43,683 bases of DNA from DAOTOJ01 sp035451285 (GTDB lineage Bacteria; Patescibacteriota; Minisyncoccia; UBA6257; Brennerbacteraceae), in contig DAOTOJ010000004.1 of assembly GCA_035451285.1 (NCBI GenBank), forward strand, positions 1 through 43,683, read 5' to 3'. Of the stretch, positions 1-8,500 are shown in pieces. Made by a program: the position numbers and the translations under genes. The notes beneath the pieces are model-generated. The model was not told the origin of the DNA. It ran no database searches and was given only the letters and a program-made list of their open reading frames with translations. The first letter of the stretch is position 1, and each line of letters begins with the position of its first letter.

Positions 1-70
1 CACCTGTAATTTTAATTTGACCAGCAACTTCAAGTTTAGCTCCAGGGGCAGTTGTTCCAATACCAACATT
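1..70. repeat. 70-bp direct repeat, copy 1
   Basis: Near-identical to 523-592, with one mismatch in 70 by eye. It encodes the NVGIGTTAPGAKLEVAG-type unit of the secreted repeat protein. A shorter, more diverged copy lies at about 325-375. Confidence 0.85.
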
Positions 71-781
71 GGTACCATCATCATAAATTAAAGAATTTGT
101 AATAGTGTAGGTTCCATTAAATTTGGGGATATAACTACTAGAAGTACTAGAACCAGTAATGGTATTTGAAGCATTAGGCCAAGAAGATGAGTAAGAATAA
201 CCATCCAGTAAATCTGCATTAAGGTTAGTAACTTTAGTTGTAGATAAAACAGAAAGAGGAGCTGTTCCTGTACCTATGGTTGATATCAATTGGGTATCAG
301 TTCTGATTGAACCCCCAACTACATCTAATTTTGCTCCTGGCGTAGTTGTTCCAATACCAACATTGGTACCATTATTATATAGTAAACTATTAGCAACCCA
401 CTCTGTGCCATTATGTCGTAAAGTTTGGCCAGATGAACCAGAAGGCAAAGTACCAGTGATTGTTTGCCAAGTTGCTAAACCAGAAGAATCAGAGGTTAAA
501 ACTTTGCCGGAACCAGGAGAACCACCTGTAATTTTAATTTGACCAGCAACTTCAAGTTTAGCTCCAGGGGCAGTTGTACCAATACCAACATTGCCGCTAG
601 ATAAAATATATAAAGAATTACTAGGGGCATTTGAACCAATCCCTATTGTTCCTCCGCCTGTTGGCGGTTGAGTTGTTGGAGGATTCAAAGCAAAAACTTG
701 ATAACTGATTCCTAAAGCAACAATTATTGCTAAAGAAATAGAAAATAAAATAGCTTTTAATTTAAAATTATTATTGGTCAT
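1..781 (-). CDS. Secreted NVGIGTT-repeat (tail-fibre-like) protein, 5' part
   Basis: This is an open reading frame that runs off the left edge; about 260 residues are visible. It starts at the ATG at 779-781 with an N-terminal hydrophobic signal segment ending in an Ala-X-Ala-like site (YQVFA), followed by a Pro/Thr/Gly-rich linker. The rest is built from repeats of the form NVGIGTT-P-AKL-V-G, seen three to four times, plus NADLLDGYSYSSSW, which resembles the LDG-type motif of phage tail-fibre and S74-peptidase stalk proteins. Such proteins are extracellular and often very long. The function is probably surface attachment, but this is inferred from the repeat type only. The C-terminus, which would show a chaperone or anchor domain, lies outside the window. 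A sigma70-like promoter lies at 806-833. Confidence 0.75.
   Translation of the reverse strand, partial: MTNNNFKLKAILFSISLAIIVALGISYQVFALNPPTTQPPTGGGTIGIGSNAPSNSLYILSSGNVGIGTTAPGAKLEVAGQIKITGGSPGSGKVLTSDSSGLATWQTITGTLPSGSSGQTLRHNGTEWVANSLLYNNGTNVGIGTTTPGAKLDVVGGSIRTDTQLISTIGTGTAPLSVLSTTKVTNLNADLLDGYSYSSSWPNASNTITGSSTSSSYIPKFNGTYTITNSLIYDDGTNVGIGTTAPGAKLEVAGQIKITG
523..592. repeat. 70-bp direct repeat, copy 2
   Basis: Second copy of the 1-70 unit, in the same frame of the same gene and 522 bp away. The near identity at DNA level suggests recent duplication or gene conversion inside the repeat protein. Confidence 0.85.
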
Positions 782-805
782 AAATTATTTTTGATAATTG
801 ATATT

Positions 806-833
806 ATTTTATAAAGAAAAAATTGAAAGTCAA
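806..833 (-). promoter_or_regulatory. Promoter of the repeat protein
   Basis: On the minus strand TTGACT (828-833) is followed by a 16-bp spacer and TAAAAT (806-811), about 25 bases before the ATG at 781. The rest of 782-944 is AT-rich and shows no gene. Confidence 0.55.
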
Positions 834-944
834 GCAGCCAATAAAAATTAATTAATTTAAAATGAAAAGATCAAAGTTTAAAATGACAATGCAAAATGTA
901 AAATTTTCTTAATTTTTATCATCTATGACTTTTCGTTTTGATAT

Positions 945-1427
945 TTACATTTTAAATTTAATAAGGTAGCCACTAACTCCAAAAGCTACTGAAACATTTA
1001 AAGATTCTTTTTTGCCAAACATTGGAATTTCAATAATTTTATCGCATTTTTCTAAAATATTTTTAGAAATTCCTGTTTTTTCATTTCCTAAAACCAAAGC
1101 TGTTTTTTTAGATGGCTTGAATTTAAAAACACTAATTGAATTTCTATCTTTCTCTAAAGCAATGATTTTAAAACCTTGCTTTTTGAGATCCAAAACAGCA
1201 TCAGAAGTTCTTTTGTAATATTTCCAAGAAACATAATTCTCTGCATTTAAAGCTGTTTTTGCCAAATCTTTGCCAGCCCTGCCAGATTGAGTTGGTTTGG
1301 GTGTTGTGCCGCATAAATAAATTTTTTCAACTTTTAAAGCGTCAGCTGTTCTAAAAATCGAACCAACATTTAAAGCGCTTCTTAAATTAGAAAGAATAAC
1401 GCACAATCGAATTTTATAATCAGCCAT
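945..1427 (-). CDS. SpoU/TrmH-family RNA 2'-O-methyltransferase
   Basis: 160 residues, the usual length for a minimal SPOUT methyltransferase with no N-terminal substrate-binding domain. Family motifs are visible in order: N-RSALNVGSIFRTADA near the N-terminus (motif 1, with the catalytic Arg), LVLGNEKTGIS near residue 115 (motif 2), and IPMFGKKESLNVSVAFGV near the C-terminus (motif 3, trefoil-knot SAM site). It should transfer a methyl group from SAM to a ribose 2'-OH in tRNA or rRNA. The exact target cannot be read from the sequence; TrmL- or TrmH-like roles are both possible. The glutaredoxin gene lies 18 bp upstream on the same strand, so the two are probably co-transcribed. Confidence 0.88.
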   Translation of the reverse strand: MADYKIRLCVILSNLRSALNVGSIFRTADALKVEKIYLCGTTPKPTQSGRAGKDLAKTALNAENYVSWKYYKRTSDAVLDLKKQGFKIIALEKDRNSISVFKFKPSKKTALVLGNEKTGISKNILEKCDKIIEIPMFGKKESLNVSVAFGVSGYLIKFKM

Positions 1428-1445
1428 TAAAATTGAACATTAAAA

Positions 1446-1688
1446 TTAATCTTTGATATTTAAAATTTCTTTTAAAGACCTCTGATTAAAGCCAATTATT
1501 AAGTTACTGCCAATTTCAATTACTGGAACTGAGTATTGCTTGGTTTTGGCTATTAATTCCTCACGGGCCTCGTCATCATCTGCCACATTTATTTCTTGAT
1601 ATTCAAGATTATGCTCTTTAAAAAATTTTTTAGCTAATTCGCAATAAGGACAAAATGGAGTAGTATAAATTTTAATTTCTTGAGACAT
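1446..1688 (-). CDS. Glutaredoxin-family protein
   Basis: 80 residues, one thioredoxin-fold domain. The dithiol active site CPYC sits at residues 13-16 after a short beta strand (IKIYTTPF). The cis-Pro region is YSVPVIEIG, and the C-terminal GFNQRSLKEIL resembles the glutathione/NrdH-type helix. It would reduce disulfides in the cytosol. Whether it uses glutathione or is reduced by thioredoxin reductase, as NrdH is, cannot be told from sequence. A thioredoxin system is encoded at 39630-41155, so NrdH-like use is possible. It precedes the RNA methyltransferase gene with an 18-bp gap. Confidence 0.85.
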   Translation of the reverse strand: MSQEIKIYTTPFCPYCELAKKFFKEHNLEYQEINVADDDEAREELIAKTKQYSVPVIEIGSNLIIGFNQRSLKEILNIKD

Positions 1689-1771
1689 AAATTTTAAATT
1701 TAAAAAATTATAGCAAACTTTTTTAACTTTACAACCTCTTAAAACTTATTTTGATTAAGGCTTAAAATTTA

Positions 1772-1800
1772 TTGACTAAATAAAATTGTTATTTTAAAAT
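1772..1800 (+). promoter_or_regulatory. Near-consensus promoter, almost leaderless
   Basis: TTGACT (1772-1777), 17-bp spacer, TAAAAT (1795-1800). The expected start site at about 1807 lies only about four bases before the ATG at 1811, so the mRNA should be nearly leaderless. Confidence 0.65.
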
Positions 1801-1810
1801 TAAGTAATTT

Positions 1811-3130
1811 ATGAATAGAAAATTAGTTTTGATTTTAAGCGACACTTTAAGCTATTGGCTGGCTTTGTTTTTGACTTTAGTTATTAGATACGGAAAAAGC
1901 TTAAATTCTTCTTTAATTTTAAATCACTTGATTCCCTTTGGAATTCTGTTTCTTTTAGCTTTATTTATTTTTTATTCTTTCAGATTATATGAAATATATT
2001 ATGGAATAAGAAAAACTGACTGGATATTGCCATTGGTAATTTCGCTGATTATTTTCTTTTTAATTGCTTCAGCTTTCTTTTATTTTTATTCCAGATTTTA
2101 TAATGGAATAACTCCTCGGGGAAATTTAATTCTGTTTTTAATGATTTTTGCAATCCTTGTTGGAATTTTTAGAACTCTTTTAGAAATTCTGGTTTTGGGA
2201 AATCTAAAAGAAAAAATAATTATCATTGGAAAATCACCGGATTTTTTAAAATTGGCTTCATTTTTACAAATTCATGAAGAATATGGTTTTAAAATTATTC
2301 AGCTTTTAAGCTTTGTGGACATTGATAGAATTAAAAAATTGGTTTGGGAAGAAAAAGTCAAAATAGCTATTTTAGAAGAAGATTTAGTAAAAAACAGCTC
2401 AACTAGTGAAATTTTAGAAATTTTAAATTTAAACCTTAATTTAGAAACCCTTGATTCTTTTTATGAAAATAAGCTTTCTAAAATTAACCTTAATTCCCTG
2501 TCTAATATTTGGCTATTAACTAATCTTTTTAAGAACAAAAATGGAATTAGCCAAGCAATTTATAGCCTTTTTGAAAAATTTTGGGCTGCGATTTTTTTAA
2601 TAATTTTATCTCCTGTTTTAATTTTAGTTTCTATTTCAATTTTAATCTTTATGGGAACTCCAATAATCTACAAACAACAAAGGGTTGGAAAAAACAATCA
2701 AGTTTTTACAATTTATAAGTTTAGAACAATGACTAAAGATGCTGAAAAAACCGGGGCCCAATGGGCAGTAATTGGAGATAAAAGAGTTACTCCTTTAGGA
2801 CAAATTTTAAGAAAAACCCATTTCGATGAGTTCCCTCAACTAATAAATATTTTACAAGGAAAATTGTCGTTTGTCGGACCGCGCCCTGAAAGACCGGAAT
2901 TTGTAGAAATTTTACAAAAAGAAATTCCTTATTATAATTTAAGACATTTAGTAAAGCCGGGAATTACTGGCTGGGCACAGCTTAATTATCCTTATGCTTC
3001 TTCAATTGAAGACTCTTTTGAAAAACTACAATACGATTTGTTTTATTTAAAACACAAGGGTTTTCTTTTTGACTTAAGCATTATTTTAAAAACTTTAAGA
3101 TCATTCATCCAAAATCCTCAGAAAACTTAA
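1811..3130 (+). CDS. Undecaprenyl-phosphate sugar phosphotransferase (WbaP-like)
   Basis: 439 residues with the classic polyprenyl-phosphate glycosyl-1-phosphate transferase layout. Four hydrophobic segments occupy residues 1-130, a soluble Rossmann-like CoA_binding_3-type middle part follows, then one re-entrant membrane helix near residues 255-280 and the catalytic domain. Catalytic-domain motifs include RVGKNNQ-F-IYKFRTM, LGQ-LRKTHFDEFPQL, and SFVGPRPERPEF. It should load the first sugar-1-phosphate onto undecaprenyl phosphate at the membrane to begin a surface glycan or glycoprotein unit. The sugar is not predictable. The next gene on the opposite strand ends only 2 bp away, with no terminator between them. 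Confidence 0.9.
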   Translation: MNRKLVLILSDTLSYWLALFLTLVIRYGKSLNSSLILNHLIPFGILFLLALFIFYSFRLYEIYYGIRKTDWILPLVISLIIFFLIASAFFYFYSRFYNGITPRGNLILFLMIFAILVGIFRTLLEILVLGNLKEKIIIIGKSPDFLKLASFLQIHEEYGFKIIQLLSFVDIDRIKKLVWEEKVKIAILEEDLVKNSSTSEILEILNLNLNLETLDSFYENKLSKINLNSLSNIWLLTNLFKNKNGISQAIYSLFEKFWAAIFLIILSPVLILVSISILIFMGTPIIYKQQRVGKNNQVFTIYKFRTMTKDAEKTGAQWAVIGDKRVTPLGQILRKTHFDEFPQLINILQGKLSFVGPRPERPEFVEILQKEIPYYNLRHLVKPGITGWAQLNYPYASSIEDSFEKLQYDLFYLKHKGFLFDLSIILKTLRSFIQNPQKT

Positions 3131-3132
3131 CT

Positions 3133-4173
3133 TTAAGATGGGTTAGTTTTTTTACGCTTTATCAAAAATTCTTTTAAAAAGATCAATCCTCCGATTATTA
3201 AAATAACTATCTGCTTTATTCTTAAAACTAACATTAAAGATAAGCTATAAGCTTGTTCAATACCTAAGGCAGAACCAGCTAAAAAGGCTCCGCTTTCTCC
3301 AAATCCAATCCCGCCAAAAACTGGCACGCTGTTAAAATAACTTATTCCCAAATAAAAAACTAAGGTTGTTAAAAAATTATGGGGAATCCCTAAAAACCAT
3401 AAAGCTAATTCAATTTGTAAAATTTCCCAATAAAAACCAAGAATGCTTAAAATTATTGCTAAAATTAAATATTTCCTCGATTCTTTTACAAAGAAAGAAA
3501 CTCCGTAATCAAATAAATGAAGGTTTTCAATTGTTTTTTCTTCCATTGGAATAAGCTTTGAAACAAATTTTGAAAACCAGCCGCGTTTTAAAAAACGGGA
3601 GGCTAAAAAAATAGAAACTAAAATCAGTAAAACAAAAATAGCTATCAGCCACCAAGAAATTTTAGTTATCCCTTTGGTAAGAACATAAACTAATAAAACA
3701 AAAGCTCCTAAAAAATTGGTAAAAAATACTATTAAATAATCAAAAAAAACAGTAGCATAAGAAGCTGGAGTAGATATCCCTTTATCTTTTAATTTATTGG
3801 CTTTATAGGTTTCTCCTGAAATTTCAAAAGAAGGAATAATTAAAGAAATCAAAGAGCTTTGAAAAGAAACTTTTAGTAATTCTGAAAATTTTAAGTTATA
3901 GCCAAAACCCTTTAAAATTGTTTTAAGTCTAAAACAAGCAATTGTTAAAACAATCGGGGCAAAAGAAACTAAAGCTATAAAATATAAGGGTTTAATTTGG
4001 GAAATGACTGAAGAAATTGCTTGAAAATCAGAAAACCAGCTTAAAACAAAAAAAAGCGCTAAGCCAATAATTGCCAAAACAGCAAAAATAACTAAATTGG
4101 CTGTTTTAGTTTTAAAAAACTCAATAATTTTTTTTAGGGCTTTATTAAAAACTTCTAATATTTTCTTTAACAT
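3133..4173 (-). CDS. Flippase-like / LPG-synthase-TM (UPF0104) membrane protein
   Basis: 346 residues with about eight hydrophobic segments, typical of the lysylphosphatidylglycerol-synthetase transmembrane (UPF0104) family. Family-like features are S-LIPSFEISGETYKA-KL near residues 110-130 and VPVFGGIGFGESGAFLAG near residues 280-300. Proteins of this fold are proposed to move lipid-linked substrates or to act in glycolipid pathways; the substrate here is unknown. It is the last gene of the long minus-strand run. Its start overlaps the end of the glycosidase gene by 29 bp, suggesting translational coupling and a shared envelope-glycan role. Confidence 0.75.
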   Translation of the reverse strand: MLKKILEVFNKALKKIIEFFKTKTANLVIFAVLAIIGLALFFVLSWFSDFQAISSVISQIKPLYFIALVSFAPIVLTIACFRLKTILKGFGYNLKFSELLKVSFQSSLISLIIPSFEISGETYKANKLKDKGISTPASYATVFFDYLIVFFTNFLGAFVLLVYVLTKGITKISWWLIAIFVLLILVSIFLASRFLKRGWFSKFVSKLIPMEEKTIENLHLFDYGVSFFVKESRKYLILAIILSILGFYWEILQIELALWFLGIPHNFLTTLVFYLGISYFNSVPVFGGIGFGESGAFLAGSALGIEQAYSLSLMLVLRIKQIVILIIGGLIFLKEFLIKRKKTNPS

Positions 4174-5158
4174 AATTTAAAAATTCCGGATAATCATTCA
4201 AAGATAGCCAATACCACCATTCTACTCCCCAAAAATAAATTTTTGGAGCATGGGTTTCTTTAGCAAACAAAATGCTTTCTTTGAATTTTTTAAAATCGAA
4301 CTCTTTAAATTGCTCTTCTATGGGAATATTTTTTAAGGGTTTATCAAGCCATGGTTCTAACTGAACCTCAGTAAGCATCACTTCTTTATTAAAAATATTT
4401 TCAAAAAATTTAGCTTTATTTTGATAAAAATAAGGAGTTAAAGGATAAGTCAAGCTAATTTTAAAAATCGGAGTTGACAGGTAAAAACGGCGATACAAAG
4501 ATACTCCAACTTTATCGCCAAAAATGAAACTTTTTAACCAAGTTTCCATTTCTCCGCTTGAAGTAATAATTATTGGATGATTGGGGTCAAGATTCTTAAC
4601 TAAATTTATTTCGTTGCGCAGCTCCCTAGTGCTTAATAAGTTATTATTAAAACAATCTCCAAAATTATAAAAAGGCTCATTTTCTACTTGCCAAAATTCC
4701 AAATTTGAATAATTTTTATAACGAGAAACTACTTGAATCAAGTAGTCAGTAAGTTCTTTTTCTAAATTTTGAGAGTTAGATGGAGTTAGCCATTGGGGAA
4801 TATGACATTCTGGCCAGCGAGGAACCTTTTTGCCAATAATTAAAGTTGTTTTGATATCTTTTTCTTGGGCTTTATTCATTAAAAAATCGATTTCACTAAA
4901 ATCAAAAGCTTCGTTTTGTTTTTCAATTCTATCCCAATAAGTAATAATTCTTAGCCGTTCTGGATTTAAATCATTTAAAATATCTTCATAAGCAACCAAG
5001 GGATCCAATCCCAAGTCTTCAGCTTGTTTGGTAGAATAAACAATGCCAAATGAAGAATCTTCGGTTTGTGAAATTAAATTTAAAGGAAATGGGGCGTTAA
5101 AAATAAACCACATTAAAACAGCCAAAAAACTGCTTAGCAAGGACAAATAAAATTTCAT
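4145..5158 (-). CDS. Membrane-anchored clan-A glycoside hydrolase-like protein
   Basis: 337 residues. A hydrophobic N-terminal segment (residues 1-25) should anchor it outside the membrane or be cleaved. The rest looks like a TIM-barrel glycosidase of clan GH-A (GH5/GH39-like). FWQVENEPF at about residue 160 fits the Asn-Glu-Pro acid/base strand, and MLTEVQLEPW at about residue 255 fits the nucleophile strand. FDFSEIDFLMNKAQEKDIKT matches the beta-2/alpha-2 part of such barrels. The natural substrate is unknown. It is coupled to the flippase-like gene by a 29-bp overlap and lies 31 bp downstream of the sortase, which fits modification of a cell-surface polymer. Confidence 0.7.
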   Translation of the reverse strand: MKFYLSLLSSFLAVLMWFIFNAPFPLNLISQTEDSSFGIVYSTKQAEDLGLDPLVAYEDILNDLNPERLRIITYWDRIEKQNEAFDFSEIDFLMNKAQEKDIKTTLIIGKKVPRWPECHIPQWLTPSNSQNLEKELTDYLIQVVSRYKNYSNLEFWQVENEPFYNFGDCFNNNLLSTRELRNEINLVKNLDPNHPIIITSSGEMETWLKSFIFGDKVGVSLYRRFYLSTPIFKISLTYPLTPYFYQNKAKFFENIFNKEVMLTEVQLEPWLDKPLKNIPIEEQFKEFDFKKFKESILFAKETHAPKIYFWGVEWWYWLSLNDYPEFLNYVKENIRSF

Positions 5159-5189
5159 AACAACAATTATAACAAAACTTTTTCAAAAA

Positions 5190-5849
5190 TTAATCTTCAA
5201 CTTTTATTAAATCAGAATTAATAACCATTCTCAATCTATTAGTTCTAACTGGCCAACAGCTCATTAAAATTAAATGAGATTTGTTGTCATATTCTTCAAC
5301 TTTAAAATCAAGAGGCACGACTATGTTTTTTTCCGAAACCCGGTAATAATATTTTTTATTTTGGTAAATTACTATAAATTCATCGCCAATTTCTAATTTT
5401 TCAAGCAAAGCAAAAACATTGCCGTAATTGCCATTATACCAAGGATAAGCAGAAGAATGCCCTAAAATAATTGCTGTGCCAGGTTTGCCAATTTCAGCTG
5501 AATTTTTATAATGAATAACTCCTTTCTCTAAATAAGAAAGAAGTTCCTTGTTGTCTATGGTTTGGGGAAAAACAATCGGAGCATTAACATTGATTTTGGG
5601 AATAATAACCCGCGCTTCAGTTTGTTCGTTTTGAGGCGCTTGAGATATTAAATAATCTACTTCAGCTGAAGAAAGACTTGTTCTGTTTTGATCAACCTTA
5701 GAAAACCAATTAGTAATTTGCCAGTTAATTTGGGCTATTAAAGCTCGGCCATCAAAAATTATCAAAATTATTGGAAAAATAATTAAAAAATAGCCAATGG
5801 CATTTCTTAAAAATTCCAAAATATCATAAAGAAAAGATTCTTCTTTCAT
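5190..5849 (-). CDS. Sortase-family transpeptidase
   Basis: 219 residues. One N-terminal membrane helix (residues 15-35) is followed by the sortase beta-barrel. The catalytic residues can be seen: His in ILGHSSAYPWY (about residue 131), Cys in LILMSCWPVRTN (about 198) and Arg in NRLRMV (about 205 or 207). VIIPKINVNAPIV is the usual first barrel strand. It should cleave a sorting signal outside the membrane and join the protein to a surface amine. Its start lies 11 bp after the CAP-domain gene, so it is in the same operon. I found no clear LPXTG-type signal in the proteins of this window. The sortase class (D, E or F) cannot be fixed from sequence. Confidence 0.85.
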   Translation of the reverse strand: MKEESFLYDILEFLRNAIGYFLIIFPIILIIFDGRALIAQINWQITNWFSKVDQNRTSLSSAEVDYLISQAPQNEQTEARVIIPKINVNAPIVFPQTIDNKELLSYLEKGVIHYKNSAEIGKPGTAIILGHSSAYPWYNGNYGNVFALLEKLEIGDEFIVIYQNKKYYYRVSEKNIVVPLDFKVEEYDNKSHLILMSCWPVRTNRLRMVINSDLIKVED

Positions 5850-5860
5850 TTTGCATCTTG

Positions 5861-6994
5861 CTAAAAAATTTCTAAATTAAAACCCAAAATCTCTGAAGCA
5901 TTTGGCAAATAAATCATCAATAAGGTTATAGTGATAGCAATTAAAATTCCCGACACTAATTTTACTGAAAAAGTAGAGGTTTTACCAGAAATTCCCAAAA
6001 CTAAAGTAGTAATTAAATAAGCTAAAAAGATTATTAAAAGATTCTGCGAATTAATTATTAAATTCCAAATAGAGGTAAAAGCATTGGGATTATTTATTAA
6101 AACATTTTGAGGATTAATAGAAGAAATAAAAGAATCGTCAGAAGAAAAAGCTATTGGCAATGTTGAAGTTGAAATAGCAACTAAGGGGGTGGAAGAGGAC
6201 TCAGTTGAAATCAATGGAGTGGGAGTTAATTCTTGGGTTATTAAAACCTCTCCAGTTGATTCTTTTATAGTAGTTTCTATTGGGCTTGGAGTTAAGCTTT
6301 CAACTGGAATATTAGTTTCCTCTTGAGCTATAACTCTTGGAGAAATATTGGGAGTTGAAGTAACAGCTGCTGCTTCAGGATAAACGACTAACAATGGCTG
6401 AGGACTAGGAGTTTCTTTAGGAGTTCCAAAAACTTGAACAACTAAAGTTGTTTCATAACCTTCGATATTACCGCTTACTACCGCTATTCCTACTTCCTCA
6501 TAGTTTTGATTTAATAGATTGGCTCGATGGGAAGGAGAATTAAGCCAAGCATTTACTACTTGCGAGGAATCAATAAAATCAATTGCTAAATTTTCTCCAG
6601 CGTATTTATAATTATAATTATTTTTTATAAACCAATACCAGGGAGTTAAACCTTCTGGAGAATTATGCGCAAAATATTTTTTATTCAGCATATCGCTTGC
6701 CTTTTCTTTGGCAATTTCGTTCAATAAAGGATTCACCTTTAACTCATTTAAGCCGTTTTGTTTTCGAAACTCGTTTGTCAAGCTCAAAATTACATTACTA
6801 TTAACTTCTGCGAAAAAATCAGTTGTCGGAACATAATAAATTATTGCTAGTGGTATAACTTTTATTAAAATAGCTATAAGAATATAGCTAATAATAGCTT
6901 TTTTTCTTAAAGAAAATGGGTAAAAATCATTTTCTTGAGTTGGCAAAAAAAAGTTTTTTAGCTTTTTTGAAAAATTTTGTTTTTTCTGATTCAT
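5861..6994 (-). CDS. CAP/SCP-domain secreted or membrane protein
   Basis: 377 residues. A cytoplasmic Lys/Phe-rich start is followed by a hydrophobic helix (about residues 30-55). A CAP (SCP/PR-1) domain covers about 65-185, seen in FRKQNGLNELKVNPLLNEIA, YFAHNSPEGLTPWYW, AGENLA and VNAWLNSPSHRANLL. A long Thr/Ser/Pro-rich linker (about 190-300) and two further hydrophobic helices (about 310-370) complete it. CAP proteins in bacteria are extracellular, but their chemistry is not established. This one is probably tethered at both ends. It lies between the pseudopilins and the sortase gene, so it could be a pilus- or wall-associated factor; that is inference from position. Confidence 0.82.
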   Translation of the reverse strand: MNQKKQNFSKKLKNFFLPTQENDFYPFSLRKKAIISYILIAILIKVIPLAIIYYVPTTDFFAEVNSNVILSLTNEFRKQNGLNELKVNPLLNEIAKEKASDMLNKKYFAHNSPEGLTPWYWFIKNNYNYKYAGENLAIDFIDSSQVVNAWLNSPSHRANLLNQNYEEVGIAVVSGNIEGYETTLVVQVFGTPKETPSPQPLLVVYPEAAAVTSTPNISPRVIAQEETNIPVESLTPSPIETTIKESTGEVLITQELTPTPLISTESSSTPLVAISTSTLPIAFSSDDSFISSINPQNVLINNPNAFTSIWNLIINSQNLLIIFLAYLITTLVLGISGKTSTFSVKLVSGILIAITITLLMIYLPNASEILGFNLEIF

Positions 6995-7039
6995 ATTAAT
7001 ATAATATTATACCACAAAATTACAAAAAAATCAATAGAA

Positions 7040-7414
7040 TTACAATAAATCAGTGTTTATTGTTCTTTTAATTTTCTGGTCTGCAGTAAAAGGAGAAGTC
7101 CCAGTACTTTTTATTCGGAATTTATCCCCAATGCCAGAAGGAGTAGTTGTTGATATATCATCAGAGCCGCAACAAGAAGCCTCATTATTAAAATTTGGAG
7201 CAGAAATGCTTTCTGCCCTAATAAATTCATACATTTGCCATTCAACTCCTGCGTCAGCAGCATAAAAAGCTTTAACTGAATCAATGGTTAGTCTTGATTG
7301 CCTTAAGCCCAAAAGAAAAGACATTTGGGAAGAAACAGCTAAAGCAAAAATACCAGCCATCAAAACAACCACTAAAATCATTACTTGAGATTTAAAATAT
7401 TTTTGATAATTCAT
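7040..7414 (-). CDS. PilX-like minor pilus protein
   Basis: 124 residues. The N-terminus (SQVMILVVVLMAGIFALAVSS) is one long hydrophobic helix. It is followed by SVKAFYAADAGVEWQMYEF, the hallmark of PilX-type N-terminal domains, which lack the GFTLIE processing site. The C-terminal half is a small Gly/Ser/Thr-rich globular part containing a Cys-Cys pair. PilX-like proteins join the pseudopilins that prime type IV pilus assembly. It is the last pilin-like gene of the cluster, 34 bp after the previous pseudopilin. Confidence 0.7.
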   Translation of the reverse strand: MNYQKYFKSQVMILVVVLMAGIFALAVSSQMSFLLGLRQSRLTIDSVKAFYAADAGVEWQMYEFIRAESISAPNFNNEASCCGSDDISTTTPSGIGDKFRIKSTGTSPFTADQKIKRTINTDLL

Positions 7415-7448
7415 AAATAATTTTATTATTAGTTAATTTTTAAGAAGT

Positions 7449-7973
7449 TTACTCTGGAAAAATAATTTTTCTTTGGGTAATTGAAGTCTGTAAAGTAAAA
7501 GAAAACGGAGAAAATTTTTCGCTTTCAGTTTTTGAAGCTGGTTCAATTTTTATAATAAAAGTAACTCGCGGCTGACAAGAGGAATCATTGTTTGGACAAT
7601 GAAGAATAACCTTGAAATCGCTAACCCTTAAGCGGCTATCTGTTAAAGGATAAGCTGTTGAGTTTACTGATCTTTGAATTACGCCATTATCCAACCAGTA
7701 GCTAACTTCTTGGTTATCTTGATTGATAAAAGAAAAACTTCCTTTCGATTGTATTTGGTAATCAGTTCCTTCTTTTATTTCTCCAGTCATTGATTGCAAA
7801 ACAAATCTTAAATTATTTTGAGCATTAATAAAACCAGCAATAGCCCGATAGCTTCTGGAAATATTAATAAAAATTGGAATTAAAAGAGTAATGGCTATTG
7901 AAAAAATAAATAGCGAAACTAAAATTTCTGGTAAAGTAAAAGCTTTTTTAAATTTTAAATTTTTATTCCTCAT
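7449..7973 (-). CDS. Pseudopilin (PulJ/PilW-like)
   Basis: 174 residues. The N-terminal processing signal KKAFTLPEILVSLFIF carries a Phe at the site normally taken by the small Gly/Ala-Phe cleavage pair. Glu at +5 (in TLPEIL) is present, and a hydrophobic helix follows. The C-terminal domain contains NNLRFVLQSMTGEIKEG and two Cys near residue 130 (HCPNNDSSC), which could form a disulfide. It is presumably cut by the PilD homologue at 9060-9953 and placed at the pilus tip. It overlaps the previous gene by 4 bp (ATGA-type coupling). Confidence 0.78.
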   Translation of the reverse strand: MRNKNLKFKKAFTLPEILVSLFIFSIAITLLIPIFINISRSYRAIAGFINAQNNLRFVLQSMTGEIKEGTDYQIQSKGSFSFINQDNQEVSYWLDNGVIQRSVNSTAYPLTDSRLRVSDFKVILHCPNNDSSCQPRVTFIIKIEPASKTESEKFSPFSFTLQTSITQRKIIFPE

Positions 7974-8491
7974 AATTTTCCTTCAAACCAATTGTACAAA
8001 TGATCTTCAACCACAATATCAGAATCTTGACCCCTAGTTGTCCATTTAACTATTGATTGAACTCTAATTTCATCATCGTTAACTTTTTCTGTTTTAATTG
8101 TTCTTTTAAAGACAGTATTGCTGCCACTACCATACTGAAATCCATTATCCTCTGAGTATTTCAAAAAAACATTGGATTCTCCTGAGCAAGGTCTAGAAGC
8201 GCCTTTATAATCAATTTCTAAACAATTACCAATAATTTTGTTATCAAAAGCATCTCCATTTTTAAAATTCTCGTTTCTTTTCTGGGTTATTAATTCAATT
8301 CCTTCCTGAGCTAAATAACTAGCAACCAAATAATTGTGGCTATAACTTAAATTAGCTAAAACTGTATTAACTAAAGATATTAAGCTGGTAAAAACAATGG
8401 CAATCATTGAAATTGCCACCATTAATTCCACCAAGCTAAATCCTTTATAAAATTTTAACATTTTTTTAATTTTATTTGTCTTGCCAACCAT
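7970..8491 (-). CDS. Pseudopilin (PilV/PulI-like)
   Basis: 173 residues. A basic leader is followed by KGFSLVELMVAISMIAIVF, a clear class III prepilin signal with Glu at +5. ASYLAQEGIELITQKRNENF is the typical segment after the helix in PilV/GspI-type minor pilins. The globular part has two Cys (GNCLEIDYKGASRPCSG) in a likely disulfide loop. Part of the run of minor pilins, coupled to the next gene by a 4-bp overlap. Confidence 0.8.
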   Translation of the reverse strand: MVGKTNKIKKMLKFYKGFSLVELMVAISMIAIVFTSLISLVNTVLANLSYSHNYLVASYLAQEGIELITQKRNENFKNGDAFDNKIIGNCLEIDYKGASRPCSGESNVFLKYSEDNGFQYGSGSNTVFKRTIKTEKVNDDEIRVQSIVKWTTRGQDSDIVVEDHLYNWFEGKL

Positions 8492-8500
8492 AAAAATTTA

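Noticed and set aside
276..542. Plus-strand 88-codon open frame
   Set aside because: Antisense to the repeat protein; its sequence mirrors the repeats and has no promoter or family features.
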